NCBI RefSeq assembly: GCF_047344985.1
Contig: NZ_CP178861.1
Span: 1,922,001-1,986,000 of the forward strand
Source of the DNA: Bdellovibrio sp047344985
GTDB taxonomy: Bacteria > Bdellovibrionota > Bdellovibrionia > Bdellovibrionales > Bdellovibrionaceae
Direction: 5' to 3'
Length of the DNA: 64,000 bases
In this document: positions 32,087 through 41,800 of the stretch, one piece after another
How positions within the stretch are numbered: position 1 is the stretch's first letter
Layout of the letters: every line of letters starts with the position of its first letter
Notes under the pieces: generated by a model
Database searches by the model: none
What the model was told of the DNA's origin: nothing
What the model saw: only the letters and a program-made list of their open reading frames with translations
Position numbers and translations under genes: made by a program

Positions 32087-32917
32087 TTAGCGGGGATCAA
32101 TAAATTCAGCGACTTGTTGTGTGACTTTCGGATCTTTAAGAATACGGCGATGTCCTAAATTGGATGTTGTCAAAAGGTGGGCGTGTGGCCACGCTTCTTT
32201 TATTTCAAGTGCGGCGGCGTAACCGACCTCTTTGTCTTCTTTGTCATGCACGATCAAAGCTGGAGTCTGTAACTTGCTTCCGATATTGCCGACGTTGAGC
32301 TCTTTCGCCGTGAGTCCGACTTTTTGTGCTAGACTTTGCAAAAAATATTTCTGCGCTAAGGGACTAATGGAAATAAATTTTAAATAATCGTCGACCACGA
32401 CTTCGTAACGGGAAGGTCCTGCGACCAAAACCAATTTTTCGACTTGCAATCCCCAAGAAGCCGCAAGCACCGAACAACCTGCGCCAAATGAATGGGCGAT
32501 CACCGCTTTAAAAGGTCCCAATTTTTTTTGAGCGCGAATAAGAAATTTTGCGTAATCACCAACATTGGTACGCTCACCTTCAGAACTTCCATGAGCGGGG
32601 CCATCAAGGGCCACCACGCGGTAGCCTTTTTCCATCAAAGGCTCTGCGAAAGCTCCCATTTGCGTGCCTCGCCCGCTCCAGCCGTGCACAAGAACAACGA
32701 GGGGGCCTGCTGAAGACCCCCACTCAAACGCGGCAATACCGCCAGCAAGAGTGTATTTTTTTGAAGACTCAAACCAAGACATCTCCGACTCAGGTCGCGG
32801 AACCCTTGTCGGAGTTAGAAAAAGATCTTCCGCCCAGTAAGCACTTAGTTTCGGAAGCACCCACGAGAAATAACGAATAAAAAGAAACCACAATTTCTGC
32901 CTGAGCGAAGGTTCCAT
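32087..32917 (-). CDS. Alpha/beta-hydrolase
   Basis: The 276-residue protein has the hydrolase fold: VVLVHGWSGRGTQMGAF (oxyanion strand and HG), VALDGPAHGSS, VIAHSFGAGCSVLAAS with the nucleophile Ser in AHSFGAG, LIVHDKEDKEVGY with the acidic residue, and NLGHRRILKD with the catalytic His. The N-terminal 40 residues are basic and hydrophobic and may touch the membrane. It starts four bases after the thiolase gene and ends 20 bases before the CoA-transferase gene, so it is the middle gene of an acyl-CoA operon; a thioesterase or lipase-like role is likely but not shown. Confidence 0.9.
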   Translation of the reverse strand: MEPSLRQKLWFLFIRYFSWVLPKLSAYWAEDLFLTPTRVPRPESEMSWFESSKKYTLAGGIAAFEWGSSAGPLVVLVHGWSGRGTQMGAFAEPLMEKGYRVVALDGPAHGSSEGERTNVGDYAKFLIRAQKKLGPFKAVIAHSFGAGCSVLAASWGLQVEKLVLVAGPSRYEVVVDDYLKFISISPLAQKYFLQSLAQKVGLTAKELNVGNIGSKLQTPALIVHDKEDKEVGYAAALEIKEAWPHAHLLTTSNLGHRRILKDPKVTQQVAEFIDPR

Positions 32918-32921
32918 AAAA

Positions 32922-34202
32922 CTATCTTTCTACAATAGCAACAACACCCATTCCGCCCGCAGTACAAATCGAGATCAATCCGCGGCCAGAACCTTTTTGC
33001 GAAAGTATTTTTGCAAGGCTGGCAAGAATTCTTCCACCTGTCGCTGCAAACGGATGACCTAAAGCCAAGCTTCCGCCGTTGACATTCATTTTTGATCTAT
33101 CAACAGAGCCCAACGCCTTGCTACCGAAGTTTTTCTGGCAGTATTCATCGGATTCCCAAGCTTTCAATGTGCAAAGAACTTGTCCTGCGAACGCTTCGTG
33201 GATTTCGTAAAAATCAAAATCCTGCAAAGTCAGATTGTTACGTTTTAAAAGGCGTCCTACGGCAATAGCTGGAGCCATCAGAAGACCTTCACCATTCACA
33301 TAATCCACGGCTGCGTATTCCGCATCACGCAAATAAGCAAGGACCGGGAGATTGTGCTTCTGGGCAAAATCCTCACTGCCAAGAAGAACAGCAGAAGCAC
33401 CATCCGTTAACGGCGTGCTGTTTCCTGCAGTCAAAGTTCCCGTGCCTGTAAAATCAAAAGCCGGTTTTAATTTCGCAAGCTTTTCGATTGTCGTATCAGC
33501 ACGAACGAAAGTGTCTTTCTTAAGGCCTTTAAATTCAAAAACCAAATCATTGTAAAAACCCGCTTCATAAGCGCGAGCCGCATTCATGTGACTGTGATAC
33601 GCCAATTCATCTTGCGCTTCACGAGTGATCTTCCAGTCCTTCACCATCAATTCACAGTGCTGGCCCATAGAAAGACCCGTGCGAGGCTCCTGCACATTGG
33701 GGAAACGAGGTTTAAGATACTCGGGTTTTACTTCCGCAAACTTTTTAATTTTCGCAAGCAGCGAGGGTTCTTTTTGTGCTTCCATCATGATCCATGAAAA
33801 TTCATGCGGAAGAACGCCCGCGATATCACTGTTTGTATCCGTACCACCTGCAATGCCGCTTTCAATTTGACCTGAAGCGATTTTCAAAGCGATCTGCGCT
33901 GCTGTCTCTAACCCTGTCCCGCAGGCTCTTTGCACATCATAACCAGGCGTGTGTGGATCTAGACCTGAACTTAATAAAGATTCACGCGAAAGATTCCAGT
34001 CCGAAGCGTTTTTCATCACCGCTCCCAACGAAACATCCCCTAGACGCTCACCCTGAAGATTTGTTTTTGCCACAAGGTCTTTTAACGTCGCCTTCATCAG
34101 GTCTTTATTCGACGTTCTTGAATAATGCGTAAACGACTTTGTGAAAGGAGTTCGGGAGCCACCTAAAATCGCAACGGGTCTCATTGTCTTATTATTGCTC
34201 AT
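32922..34202 (-). CDS. Acetyl-CoA C-acyltransferase (thiolase, FadI-like)
   Basis: The protein has 426 residues, taking the second ATG (34202), which is seven bases from an AAGGA site; the ATG at 34208 is only one base away from it. Thiolase motifs are complete: VQRACGTGLETA (acyl-enzyme Cys), FYEIHEAFAGQVL (His), NVNGGSLALGHPFAATGGRI (His) and SICTAGGMG (second Cys). The length and the C-terminal GHPF signature resemble FadI-type long-chain thiolases. It catalyses thiolytic cleavage of 3-ketoacyl-CoA in beta-oxidation. It is first in the operon with a hydrolase and a CoA-transferase, and divergent from a TetR gene. Confidence 0.93.
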   Translation of the reverse strand: MSNNKTMRPVAILGGSRTPFTKSFTHYSRTSNKDLMKATLKDLVAKTNLQGERLGDVSLGAVMKNASDWNLSRESLLSSGLDPHTPGYDVQRACGTGLETAAQIALKIASGQIESGIAGGTDTNSDIAGVLPHEFSWIMMEAQKEPSLLAKIKKFAEVKPEYLKPRFPNVQEPRTGLSMGQHCELMVKDWKITREAQDELAYHSHMNAARAYEAGFYNDLVFEFKGLKKDTFVRADTTIEKLAKLKPAFDFTGTGTLTAGNSTPLTDGASAVLLGSEDFAQKHNLPVLAYLRDAEYAAVDYVNGEGLLMAPAIAVGRLLKRNNLTLQDFDFYEIHEAFAGQVLCTLKAWESDEYCQKNFGSKALGSVDRSKMNVNGGSLALGHPFAATGGRILASLAKILSQKGSGRGLISICTAGGMGVVAIVER

Positions 34203-34242
34203 ATACATATCCTTTTTATCAGCTTACAGGAAGTTCTTGAAA

Positions 34243-34262
34243 TCTACCTACCAATAGGTAGA
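34243..34262. promoter_or_regulatory. Palindromic operator of the TetR regulator
   Basis: Perfect inverted repeat TCTACCTA-CCAA-TAGGTAGA in the 97-base gap between the divergent thiolase and TetR genes. It is about 40 bases from each start codon, a placement typical for a TetR repressor acting on both. Confidence 0.75.
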
Positions 34263-34299
34263 TAATAAAACAGGACGATAACTAAAGCAAGGACTGTTC

Positions 34300-34869
34300 A
34301 TGGATCCCAAAAACGACACGAAAACTCGCGCGATTGACCTTGGTCGTCATTATTTACAAACACTTGGATTTAATGGATTTAGTTTTCAGAAAATCGCCGA
34401 TGAGCTTGGCATCAAGAAAGCGAGTCTTCATTACTATTTCGCTTCAAAAGAAGATATGGGCTTAGCCTTGCTCAAGGACTACGAAGAGGCTTACGAACGT
34501 TGGACGACAAAGGTGTCTCCCCTTTCCGCCGAGAAAAAACTAGAGCAAATGCTAAATGTTTTTTGCAAAATGGGACTCGACCATAAAAAAATCTGTCCTG
34601 CCGGCGTATTGTGCGCAGATTTTAACACACTTCCCAATAACATGAAAAAACGCCTGATCGAGTTTCATCATATTCAACGCCAATGGATGATTGATACTCT
34701 CAAGCAAGGCGTTCAAGAAAAATCCTTAAGAAAAGATTTAAGTATTGAAGCGACAGCAGATCTTTTTCTCACCTCCATTCAAGGAGGATTACAAGTGGCG
34801 CGCCTTCGCGGAGACATGGAAAGTTTTAAAAAAATGATCCGGCTTTTAATTAAAAATATTTCGACTTAA
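34300..34869 (+). CDS. TetR-family transcriptional regulator
   Basis: The 189-residue protein has an N-terminal TetR helix-turn-helix (FNGFSFQKIADELGIKKAS, followed by LHYYFASKEDMGLALL) and a helical ligand-binding C-terminal domain typical of short TetR proteins of the AcrR/NemR type. AAGGA precedes the ATG. It lies divergent to a thiolase operon, with a 20-base perfect palindrome between them, so it most likely represses that operon and itself and is released by an acyl-CoA or fatty-acid-like ligand. The ligand is inference. Confidence 0.92.
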   Translation: MDPKNDTKTRAIDLGRHYLQTLGFNGFSFQKIADELGIKKASLHYYFASKEDMGLALLKDYEEAYERWTTKVSPLSAEKKLEQMLNVFCKMGLDHKKICPAGVLCADFNTLPNNMKKRLIEFHHIQRQWMIDTLKQGVQEKSLRKDLSIEATADLFLTSIQGGLQVARLRGDMESFKKMIRLLIKNIST

Positions 34870-34875
34870 AAAAAT

Positions 34876-36675
34876 CTATCGATTAAAGACTTTCCAGTCT
34901 TTAAGATTGTAGCGCGAAAGAATTTTATCAAGCTCGTTGCTAGCCCGGGCTTTTTCAAACCACGCATCCAGATGCTGTGGCAAAAATCCAAATTCAGGCT
35001 CTTTGGGATTGCTCACCAGCACTAAAGAATTAAATCCTGTGAGCGACGTGGGCAAAAGCTGCAAAGGCACATGAGCACGTCGAAGCAGAGAATAACGAAG
35101 AACGTTGTAATCCCCTAACGCCAAATCCACGCGACGATCACCGATCATTTTTGTCATACGATCTGCGACGTCCGATCCCGTGAGTTTTATCGCTCTTGTT
35201 GAATCATCGATACTCAAACTGTTTCCCGATTCACTGCCAAGGTCAGCAAATACGACTTTTTTGTTGCGCACAAACTCGTTATCAATCAAAGGCTCTTTTA
35301 AGCCTGGAGAAAGCAAGGCCCCCGTGTAACTCACCCCAAGATTAGGTCCGACAACACGAATGTCCGGAAGATAGCGAACCATGTAGCGCGGGCCAATAAT
35401 GTAGTTCACTCTTTGCGCTTGCAAAGCAGAAACAAGTCTGGTGTTGGGGATACTTTCTAACTCCACGGTAAAACCGTGCAGTTTGGCGACAGCCGTAAGA
35501 ATATCGTAGATATAACCGCCCCAAACGCCGGGACCCTTTTCACAAAGATACGGACAAAGAGGAGCCACACCGATGCGAATATTTAAAGAACCGCGCTCTT
35601 TGATATCTGAAGGTTCACGCGAACTTTTCAGTTCTTTATTGGCTCCGACAGGCAAAGTCGCTGCGACTTTCTGTGTAGGACGTCCCATCCAACCCGGATA
35701 GGCATTAATGTTTTTCTCTGTCACAGGATAAGTGGGAACGAGCTTTTTTTCTGAAACAGGTTCTTTTCCCAAATAGGCAACTAACGAACGCGCTGTTTCC
35801 CTGCCAAGTTCGGCACAAAACTGCGCGGAATCAATCACCGTAAGACGTTTGTTTTTAATATTCTCAACCGACTGTGGATCTCCGTCAAAGGTCGCGTGCA
35901 GAATTTCATTTCGTTTTTTCTCAAACAATCTTTTTACAATAGAAAGTCCGCCACCGTCATTCACGGTGAAGATCACGTCCACACTCCCCTTTGTCGGAAA
36001 ATCTTTAAGAAACGCTTTAGCGGCTTTTTCTCCAGACTCTGGATCTACAGCCTCATAACGTTTTAAAACTTTAAACTTTCGACTGCGGTTTCGAAGAGCA
36101 TCAAAAAATCCATCCACTCGCTCGGTCGTTGACGACACCTTGGGATATTCAAAGACGACGATGCGGATTTCATGATTCTTGTCGTAAAGAGAGTCGATAT
36201 ACTCGCCATTGTCTTTACCACCGGAATAATTATCGCTCGTTGCAAAAGAAGTGAGCTGACCGTTTACAATATACTGGTCATAGGCAAACACCGGAACACC
36301 CGCGCCATTGGCTTCTTGCAGCCCTCTGGCAAGTGCGGAGTTATCTGTGGGTTGAATTACCAGGGCTTGCGGGGATTTTTTCAAGGCTTCATCAAGCTGA
36401 GACACCTGATTGAGAATTCCTTTTCGTCCTTCGCCAGCTACATAAGAAATCAATTCAATTTTATCTTTGCCTTTTTTATTGAACAGCGAAATTTCTTCTT
36501 CGAAACCTTTGCGCATGGCTACTTGGCCTTCAATCTTCATACTCCAGTAGAGCACTGGAACTTTCCAAGTTTTAGCAAAGACTGGATTCGAAAAAATAAA
36601 AGAGAAAAATAAGATGAAGAAAGCGACTAGAGATTTCACTCGAAATAGTATTATCGAAGGATGATTAATTATCAA
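34876..36675 (-). CDS. Fusion of two periplasmic solute-binding domains (type I + type II)
   Basis: The 599-residue protein has a signal peptide ending near residue 34 (PVFAKT). Residues about 37-330 are a type I sugar/autoinducer-binding fold (RKGFEEEISLFNK, LVIQPTDNSALARGLQEANG, GVPVFAYD, FTVNDGGGLSIVKRLFE). Residues about 370-590 are a type II (SBP_bac_3-like) fold beginning RIGVAPLCPYLCEKGPGVWG and containing GYIYDILTAVAKLHGFTVEL. No membrane segments or kinase follow, so the protein is a free periplasmic double binder, not a receptor chain. The TMAO/LuxP-type and amino-acid-type folds are seldom fused alone. Its stop faces that of the TetR gene six bases away. Confidence 0.85.
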   Translation of the reverse strand: MIINHPSIILFRVKSLVAFFILFFSFIFSNPVFAKTWKVPVLYWSMKIEGQVAMRKGFEEEISLFNKKGKDKIELISYVAGEGRKGILNQVSQLDEALKKSPQALVIQPTDNSALARGLQEANGAGVPVFAYDQYIVNGQLTSFATSDNYSGGKDNGEYIDSLYDKNHEIRIVVFEYPKVSSTTERVDGFFDALRNRSRKFKVLKRYEAVDPESGEKAAKAFLKDFPTKGSVDVIFTVNDGGGLSIVKRLFEKKRNEILHATFDGDPQSVENIKNKRLTVIDSAQFCAELGRETARSLVAYLGKEPVSEKKLVPTYPVTEKNINAYPGWMGRPTQKVAATLPVGANKELKSSREPSDIKERGSLNIRIGVAPLCPYLCEKGPGVWGGYIYDILTAVAKLHGFTVELESIPNTRLVSALQAQRVNYIIGPRYMVRYLPDIRVVGPNLGVSYTGALLSPGLKEPLIDNEFVRNKKVVFADLGSESGNSLSIDDSTRAIKLTGSDVADRMTKMIGDRRVDLALGDYNVLRYSLLRRAHVPLQLLPTSLTGFNSLVLVSNPKEPEFGFLPQHLDAWFEKARASNELDKILSRYNLKDWKVFNR

Positions 36676-36751
36676 TGTCGCTCTGAAATATTACGATTCA
36701 TTAACATTGTTCGGGGAAGTTCCATGACGTCCCCCACAAATTAAAAATGTC

Positions 36752-37678
36752 TTAGTACAACTCAACGCGATCGTTTTCGCGAAAGCCGGAACCAGAGTGG
36801 ATCACAGCGATGGCGCCGTCATTTCCAAAATAGCTGATCACTTCCAAAGTTCCTTTTAAGCGACCTGGAACTCGGCCAATATGACTGCCACTTTCCGGAT
36901 CGTACACATCATCACCATCTTCTGTAACCTTTAAGAGATCACCGACCTGCAAACCAGAAACACGACCGACATTGAGATAAATACGGTCGCCGTTGATCGC
37001 AGCAATGCGGCCTTCCCATGAAACTTTATCCAAAGAGGCTAGAACCTGGGGAGTGAAATCCAAGAATGCATCTTTAACGATGATCTCAACCATCTCAGGA
37101 TTGTTCGCTAAGAATTTATCTGTTTCAACTCTTTCGGCAACGCGAACACCTTGTTCTTCCACTGTAACCGTTTTTACTGTGTTGAAAACTTCACGACCCG
37201 AGCGTCCAGTTACAACACGAACTTGAGCTACGACTTCAAACGCTGTCGTGAGATGACGAACAACACCGACATTGTCGGCCTTGCGTTTAATACGAATATC
37301 TTGAATCTTTCCTTCAAGAACTGCGTTCACACCCATCGCTTGCGCCGCTTTGGCTACATCCTGAAGTTTGTACTGACCTGCTTCCATCATCTTAGAAAGA
37401 TCCAGGTTCAATTCCTTACTATCCAACGCGATGACTTCACCTGTGCGATTTAAATCCGCAATAAATGCCGAACGGGCTTTGTCTCTAAACTCTTGCGGAC
37501 GTTTGTCAGAAGAATCCAGGAACGGAAGAACCATCAAACGCTTGCGTGGAGAGGAATCGTCTTTACGTGCCTCATAACTCACATCCTTAATTTCACGACG
37601 CATCGTCGGCTGGCTGCGATCAAAGGTTGTACAGGAAACCAACGATAAAAGAGAAAGAGCTAAAACGAAACCTTTCAC
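36752..37678 (-). CDS. Lipoprotein related to FlgO/FlgT-CsgG-type proteins
   Basis: The protein has 308 residues from GTG at 37678, chosen because AGGAGGT lies six bases before it; the ATG at 37702 lacks a site. Lipobox LVSC follows a hydrophobic signal. Residues about 25-190 look like a CsgG/FlgO nucleotide-binding-like fold (RLMVLPFLDSSDKRPQEF, ARSAFIADLNRTGEVIAL, LQDVAKAAQAMGVNAVLEG). The C-terminal 90 residues (GDRIYLNVGRVSGLQVGDLL) recall the FlgT C-terminal domain. It follows the FlgT-like gene by 11 bases. Role in flagellar or envelope assembly is inference from these resemblances. Confidence 0.72.
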   Translation of the reverse strand: MKGFVLALSLLSLVSCTTFDRSQPTMRREIKDVSYEARKDDSSPRKRLMVLPFLDSSDKRPQEFRDKARSAFIADLNRTGEVIALDSKELNLDLSKMMEAGQYKLQDVAKAAQAMGVNAVLEGKIQDIRIKRKADNVGVVRHLTTAFEVVAQVRVVTGRSGREVFNTVKTVTVEEQGVRVAERVETDKFLANNPEMVEIIVKDAFLDFTPQVLASLDKVSWEGRIAAINGDRIYLNVGRVSGLQVGDLLKVTEDGDDVYDPESGSHIGRVPGRLKGTLEVISYFGNDGAIAVIHSGSGFRENDRVELY

Positions 37679-37689
37679 GATCGCACCTC

Positions 37690-38868
37690 CTATTGTGCCC
37701 ACTTAAGAACGATCTCGTCACTTTGTTCAGAGATCTTAGAAAGCTTCTTGCCTTCAATATCCAAGGCCTCAAGCTTGGCCAAAAGCTCCGGTGCGGCGAC
37801 AGACGTATCCACTTCAAAACTCACAGCCTCAGAACTGACCAAACGCTCACGAATATTTTTCACTTGAGTGATTTGAGAACGGATTTTCTCTTTAAGACCT
37901 TCCATCATCGGAAGCGCATTGCGGCCACGCACTGTCAAACGAATCACTGATGTTCCTAAAGAACCTCTTTGCCATGCTTCAAGGACTTGCGAAGCCAGAT
38001 CATTCGCTGTCGTTTCAATCACCTCGCGAAGTTTTTTATCAACAGCACTTTCCAAAGAACCGGCTTCTGTATCAAAACGACGAGACACATCGGCAATAGC
38101 GCGACCATTGCTGACTTGAGTCGCTGTCAGACGAATTTCAATACGGTAGTTGTTACCGCGTTCACCTTTATTCAGAAGCACCTGACCATCAATCAACACA
38201 GGCGCATTGAAATACTGTGCAAAGAATTGCGCATCTTCACCGCTCGCGATTTTTTCATTCTGAAAATCAGCCGGAACATTCATTCCAAGACCTGATTCAA
38301 TCGGTTTAATCACATAAAAATTATTTTTTTGGAAAGAGTTGCGAAGAGATTCTTCCAACAAACGACCTTCTTTCACCAAGAAACCCTGTTGGTTTTTATC
38401 TAAAGGCAACCACCAGCGGTAACTGCGCCCCTGTACACGGTCCACCCAACTAATCACTGGCAAAACCACAGGAATGGCGTCGTTTTCATTTAACAATGAA
38501 TTTTCCTGAAGCATTTGCTTTAGGTCTCTTAAAGACACTTTCAATGCCACAGACATTTTAAACTCTTCACCTTCTTGATTGATCGGTGAAGGCTTCACGA
38601 ATGGAATATAGCGCGCAGAGTTTTTAATAACCTTTGAAGTGATTAAAGACTTGTTCTTAAGAAATCTTTCTTCACCAATCAGTTCCTTGATAATGTCTTC
38701 AGACACTTTCACGGCCGCCTGATCCTGAATGTCTTTACGGGCTCCCTGTGGAGTTTTTTCTTTAGAGACACCCGAAAAGGTTCTATCCACAAGTTCGGTT
38801 TGTTGAGCTTTTGCTGGACCATTTAAAAAGAACACACATGCTGCTGCAACCATCAAAGCTAATTTCAT
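37690..38868 (-). CDS. Exported protein with an FlgT/LPP20-like N-terminal domain
   Basis: The 392-residue protein has a signal peptide ending near residue 21 (PAKAQ). The first domain (TPQGARKDIQDQAAVKVSEDII, split at 20 residues: TPQGARKDIQDQAAVKVSED) resembles the LPP20/FlgT N-terminal fold. A middle domain reads like a penicillin-binding-activator or CsgG-type domain (EESLRNSFQKNNFYVIKP, QFFAQYFNAPVLIDGQV, YRIEIRLTATQVSNGRAIAD). FlgT builds the flagellar H-ring in Vibrio; the resemblance is partial. It starts five bases after the end of dnaE, so it is on the same message, and is followed by the CsgG/FlgO-like lipoprotein gene. Confidence 0.7.
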   Translation of the reverse strand: MKLALMVAAACVFFLNGPAKAQQTELVDRTFSGVSKEKTPQGARKDIQDQAAVKVSEDIIKELIGEERFLKNKSLITSKVIKNSARYIPFVKPSPINQEGEEFKMSVALKVSLRDLKQMLQENSLLNENDAIPVVLPVISWVDRVQGRSYRWWLPLDKNQQGFLVKEGRLLEESLRNSFQKNNFYVIKPIESGLGMNVPADFQNEKIASGEDAQFFAQYFNAPVLIDGQVLLNKGERGNNYRIEIRLTATQVSNGRAIADVSRRFDTEAGSLESAVDKKLREVIETTANDLASQVLEAWQRGSLGTSVIRLTVRGRNALPMMEGLKEKIRSQITQVKNIRERLVSSEAVSFEVDTSVAAPELLAKLEALDIEGKKLSKISEQSDEIVLKWAQ

Positions 38869-38873
38869 TTCAA

Positions 38874-41800
38874 CTAACTCCTCAACTCAATAAAATCAGT
38901 ACGGCCAAATAGGGAATGCACACCTTCAAAGAAATCATTATTCACACTGATTCCCGGTGCATCTGTCATTTCCATTAATACCTTGCGGTTCACTTCAGGA
39001 ACTTCAATTTCCAAGCTGACTGTCGTTGTGCCTGGATAATCCTTCATCAACGATTGTAATCTTGGATAGTCGTTAGGATCAATTTTATCTAGACGCAAAA
39101 CCATACGTTTTGTCTTCTTAAGGATGTCTTCCATCGGAGACACCGTATCGACCATGATTTTGGCGTTACCTTCTTCGACCTCAAGACCTCCGCCGATCAA
39201 GACCGGCCTTTCATCGCGAAGCTGCATTTCAAAGCGCGCAAAAGAATCCGGGAAAATCACAAGCTCACAGCTTCCAGTAAGGTCTTCGACCTTTCCAAAG
39301 GCCATGCGCGTACCTTTTTTCGTAATCAACTCACGAAGCTCGGTAATAAGACCTGCCACCACGACGCGTTTTTTGCCCGCATCACGATTCTTCCAGTCTT
39401 TTTTGGCTGCTTTCATTGCTTCCGCTTCAGGAGATCCTGGAGCCGGCATCTGCGCCGGAAGATCGGCCACTTTGCAGGAAGTCCAAAGCTCTGACAAAGT
39501 ATCAAAACCTTTCAATGGATGGTCACTTAAGTAGAAACCCAAAACTTCTTTTTCATAAGAAAGCGAAGCTGTGCGTGACCACGGTTTTGTTTCCTCCAAA
39601 GAGACTTTGGTTTCGGTCGAAGGACCTAGGTCAAACAACGAAGCTTGTCCCAACTCTTTGTCTTTCTGAAGACCTTGCGCGCGATCTAGATATTTTTGAT
39701 AACCAGCCATCAACTGTGCGCGGTGACCACCAAAACCATCCAGAGCTCCGGCTTTGATCAAACATTCGATAACTTTTTTGTTCACACGGCGAAGATCGAT
39801 CGAGTTAAAGAATTCATCCAAAGAAGAGAATTTTTTCTCTGGCAGACTTTCACGGGCTTCAATGATCGCTTCCACGGCATTTTGTCCGACACCTTTGATG
39901 GCGCCAAGACCAAAGTAGATTTCATCACCGTGCACGTCGAAAAGATAATCTGAGAAATTCACGTGTGGTGACTTTACCGTCAAACCACGTTTTGCTGCAT
40001 CCTTCGAGTACTTTACGATTTTTTCGGTATCAGACAACTCGGTAGACAGAAGTGCTGCGAAGAATTCCGCAGGATAATGACATTTCAACCAAGCTGTTTG
40101 CAGCGTAACAACCGAGTAAGCAGCGGCATGGGATTTATTGAAACCGTAGTCCGCAAACTTGTACATCAAATCGAAAAGATCAGATGATTTCTCTTTGTTG
40201 TGACCGCGTTCCACCGCCCCTTTCATGAAGCGTTCGCGGTGTTTATCCATCTCCTCTTTGATCTTCTTACCCATCGCGCGACGAAGCATATCCGCTTCAC
40301 CGAGAGAGTATCCGGCAATCTTAGAGGCGATACCCATAACTTGTTCTTGGTAGACCATGATTCCGTAGGTCTCTGACAAGACCTCGCGAGTGTCTTCCAA
40401 AAGATATTCCACAGGCGCTTTTCCATGTTTACGATCTGTAAAGTCAGGAATATTCGCCATCGGACCCGGACGATACAACGAAGTGATTGCCGTGATATCC
40501 GCAAATGATGAAGGACGAATCTTACGAGTGGCATCGGTGATGCCCTCACCTTCGAACTGGAACACCCCCGCGGTATCTCCACGCGACATCATTTCAAATG
40601 TCGCCGTGTCGTTCATAGGGATTTGTTTTGTCGTAATAACTTTATTGCGATTCTTCTTAATCAACTTCAAAGCCAAGTTGATGTGAGTCAGAGTTTTCAA
40701 ACCCAAGAAGTCGAATTTGATCAAACCGATTTTTTCGGCGTGCTTCATGTCGTACTGAACGACTTGCTCGCCATCAGCCCCTTTGTACAACGGAGCATGT
40801 TTAACAAGCTGGCCGTCACCGATGATAACCCCGGCGGCATGGATCCCTGCGTTTCGCACCATCCCCTCAACTCGTTGAGCAAGGTCGATGAGCGTTGCCA
40901 CTGTAGGATTCATCTCCATCAGTTCCGTCAATCGCGGTTCCATCTCCAGTGATTCTTTTAAAGTCACACCGAGTTTATCTGGAATTAATTTTGTTACTTG
41001 ATCTGTTTCCGAGAATAACATTCCCAAAACACGACCCACGTCTTTCAGAGCGGCACGTGTTTGCAATTTACCGTAAGTGATAATTTGCGATACGGATTCT
41101 TGTCCGTATTTCTCAGTCACATAACGAATCACTTCCTGACGACGGTCCTGACAGAAATCGATATCGAAGTCCGGCATGGAGATACGCTCTGGATTCAAGA
41201 AACGCTCGAACAGAAGAAAATTTGGAAGTGGATCCAGATCCGTAATTCTTAAACAATACGCGACCAAGGAACCCGCACCAGAACCACGACCCGGCCCGAC
41301 CGGAATGTCATTGTCCTTTGCCCACCCGATGAAGTCTTGGACGATTAAGAAATAACCGTTAAAGCCCATGCGGTCGATAATACCCAGCTCGTAATCAAGA
41401 CGGCTGTAGTAGTCGGGCTTTTTGTCTTCAGGAACCGCTTCACCGCGAGCTTCCGCTTCTTCGAAACGAACGAGCAATCCTTCTTTGGATTTACGTGCGA
41501 TGTAATCTTTAAGCGTCTCGTCTGTTCCTGTTGGGAATGTCGGCAAGTGATAGATCGGTTTTCCCGCATCATCTTTGATTTTAAATTTCACATCACAGCG
41601 CTCAGCAATTTGCAATGTGTTGCTGATAGCCTCAGGAATGTCCGAGAAGGTCTCGATCATCTGCTCTGGTTTTTTAAAATAAAACTCATCCGTGCCTAAA
41701 CGGAAACGCGATTCATCACTCAAAGTTTTATTCGTTCCGATACAGATCAAAACTTCTTGAGCGATCTGATCATCTTGAGTCATGTAGTGAACGTCGTTAC

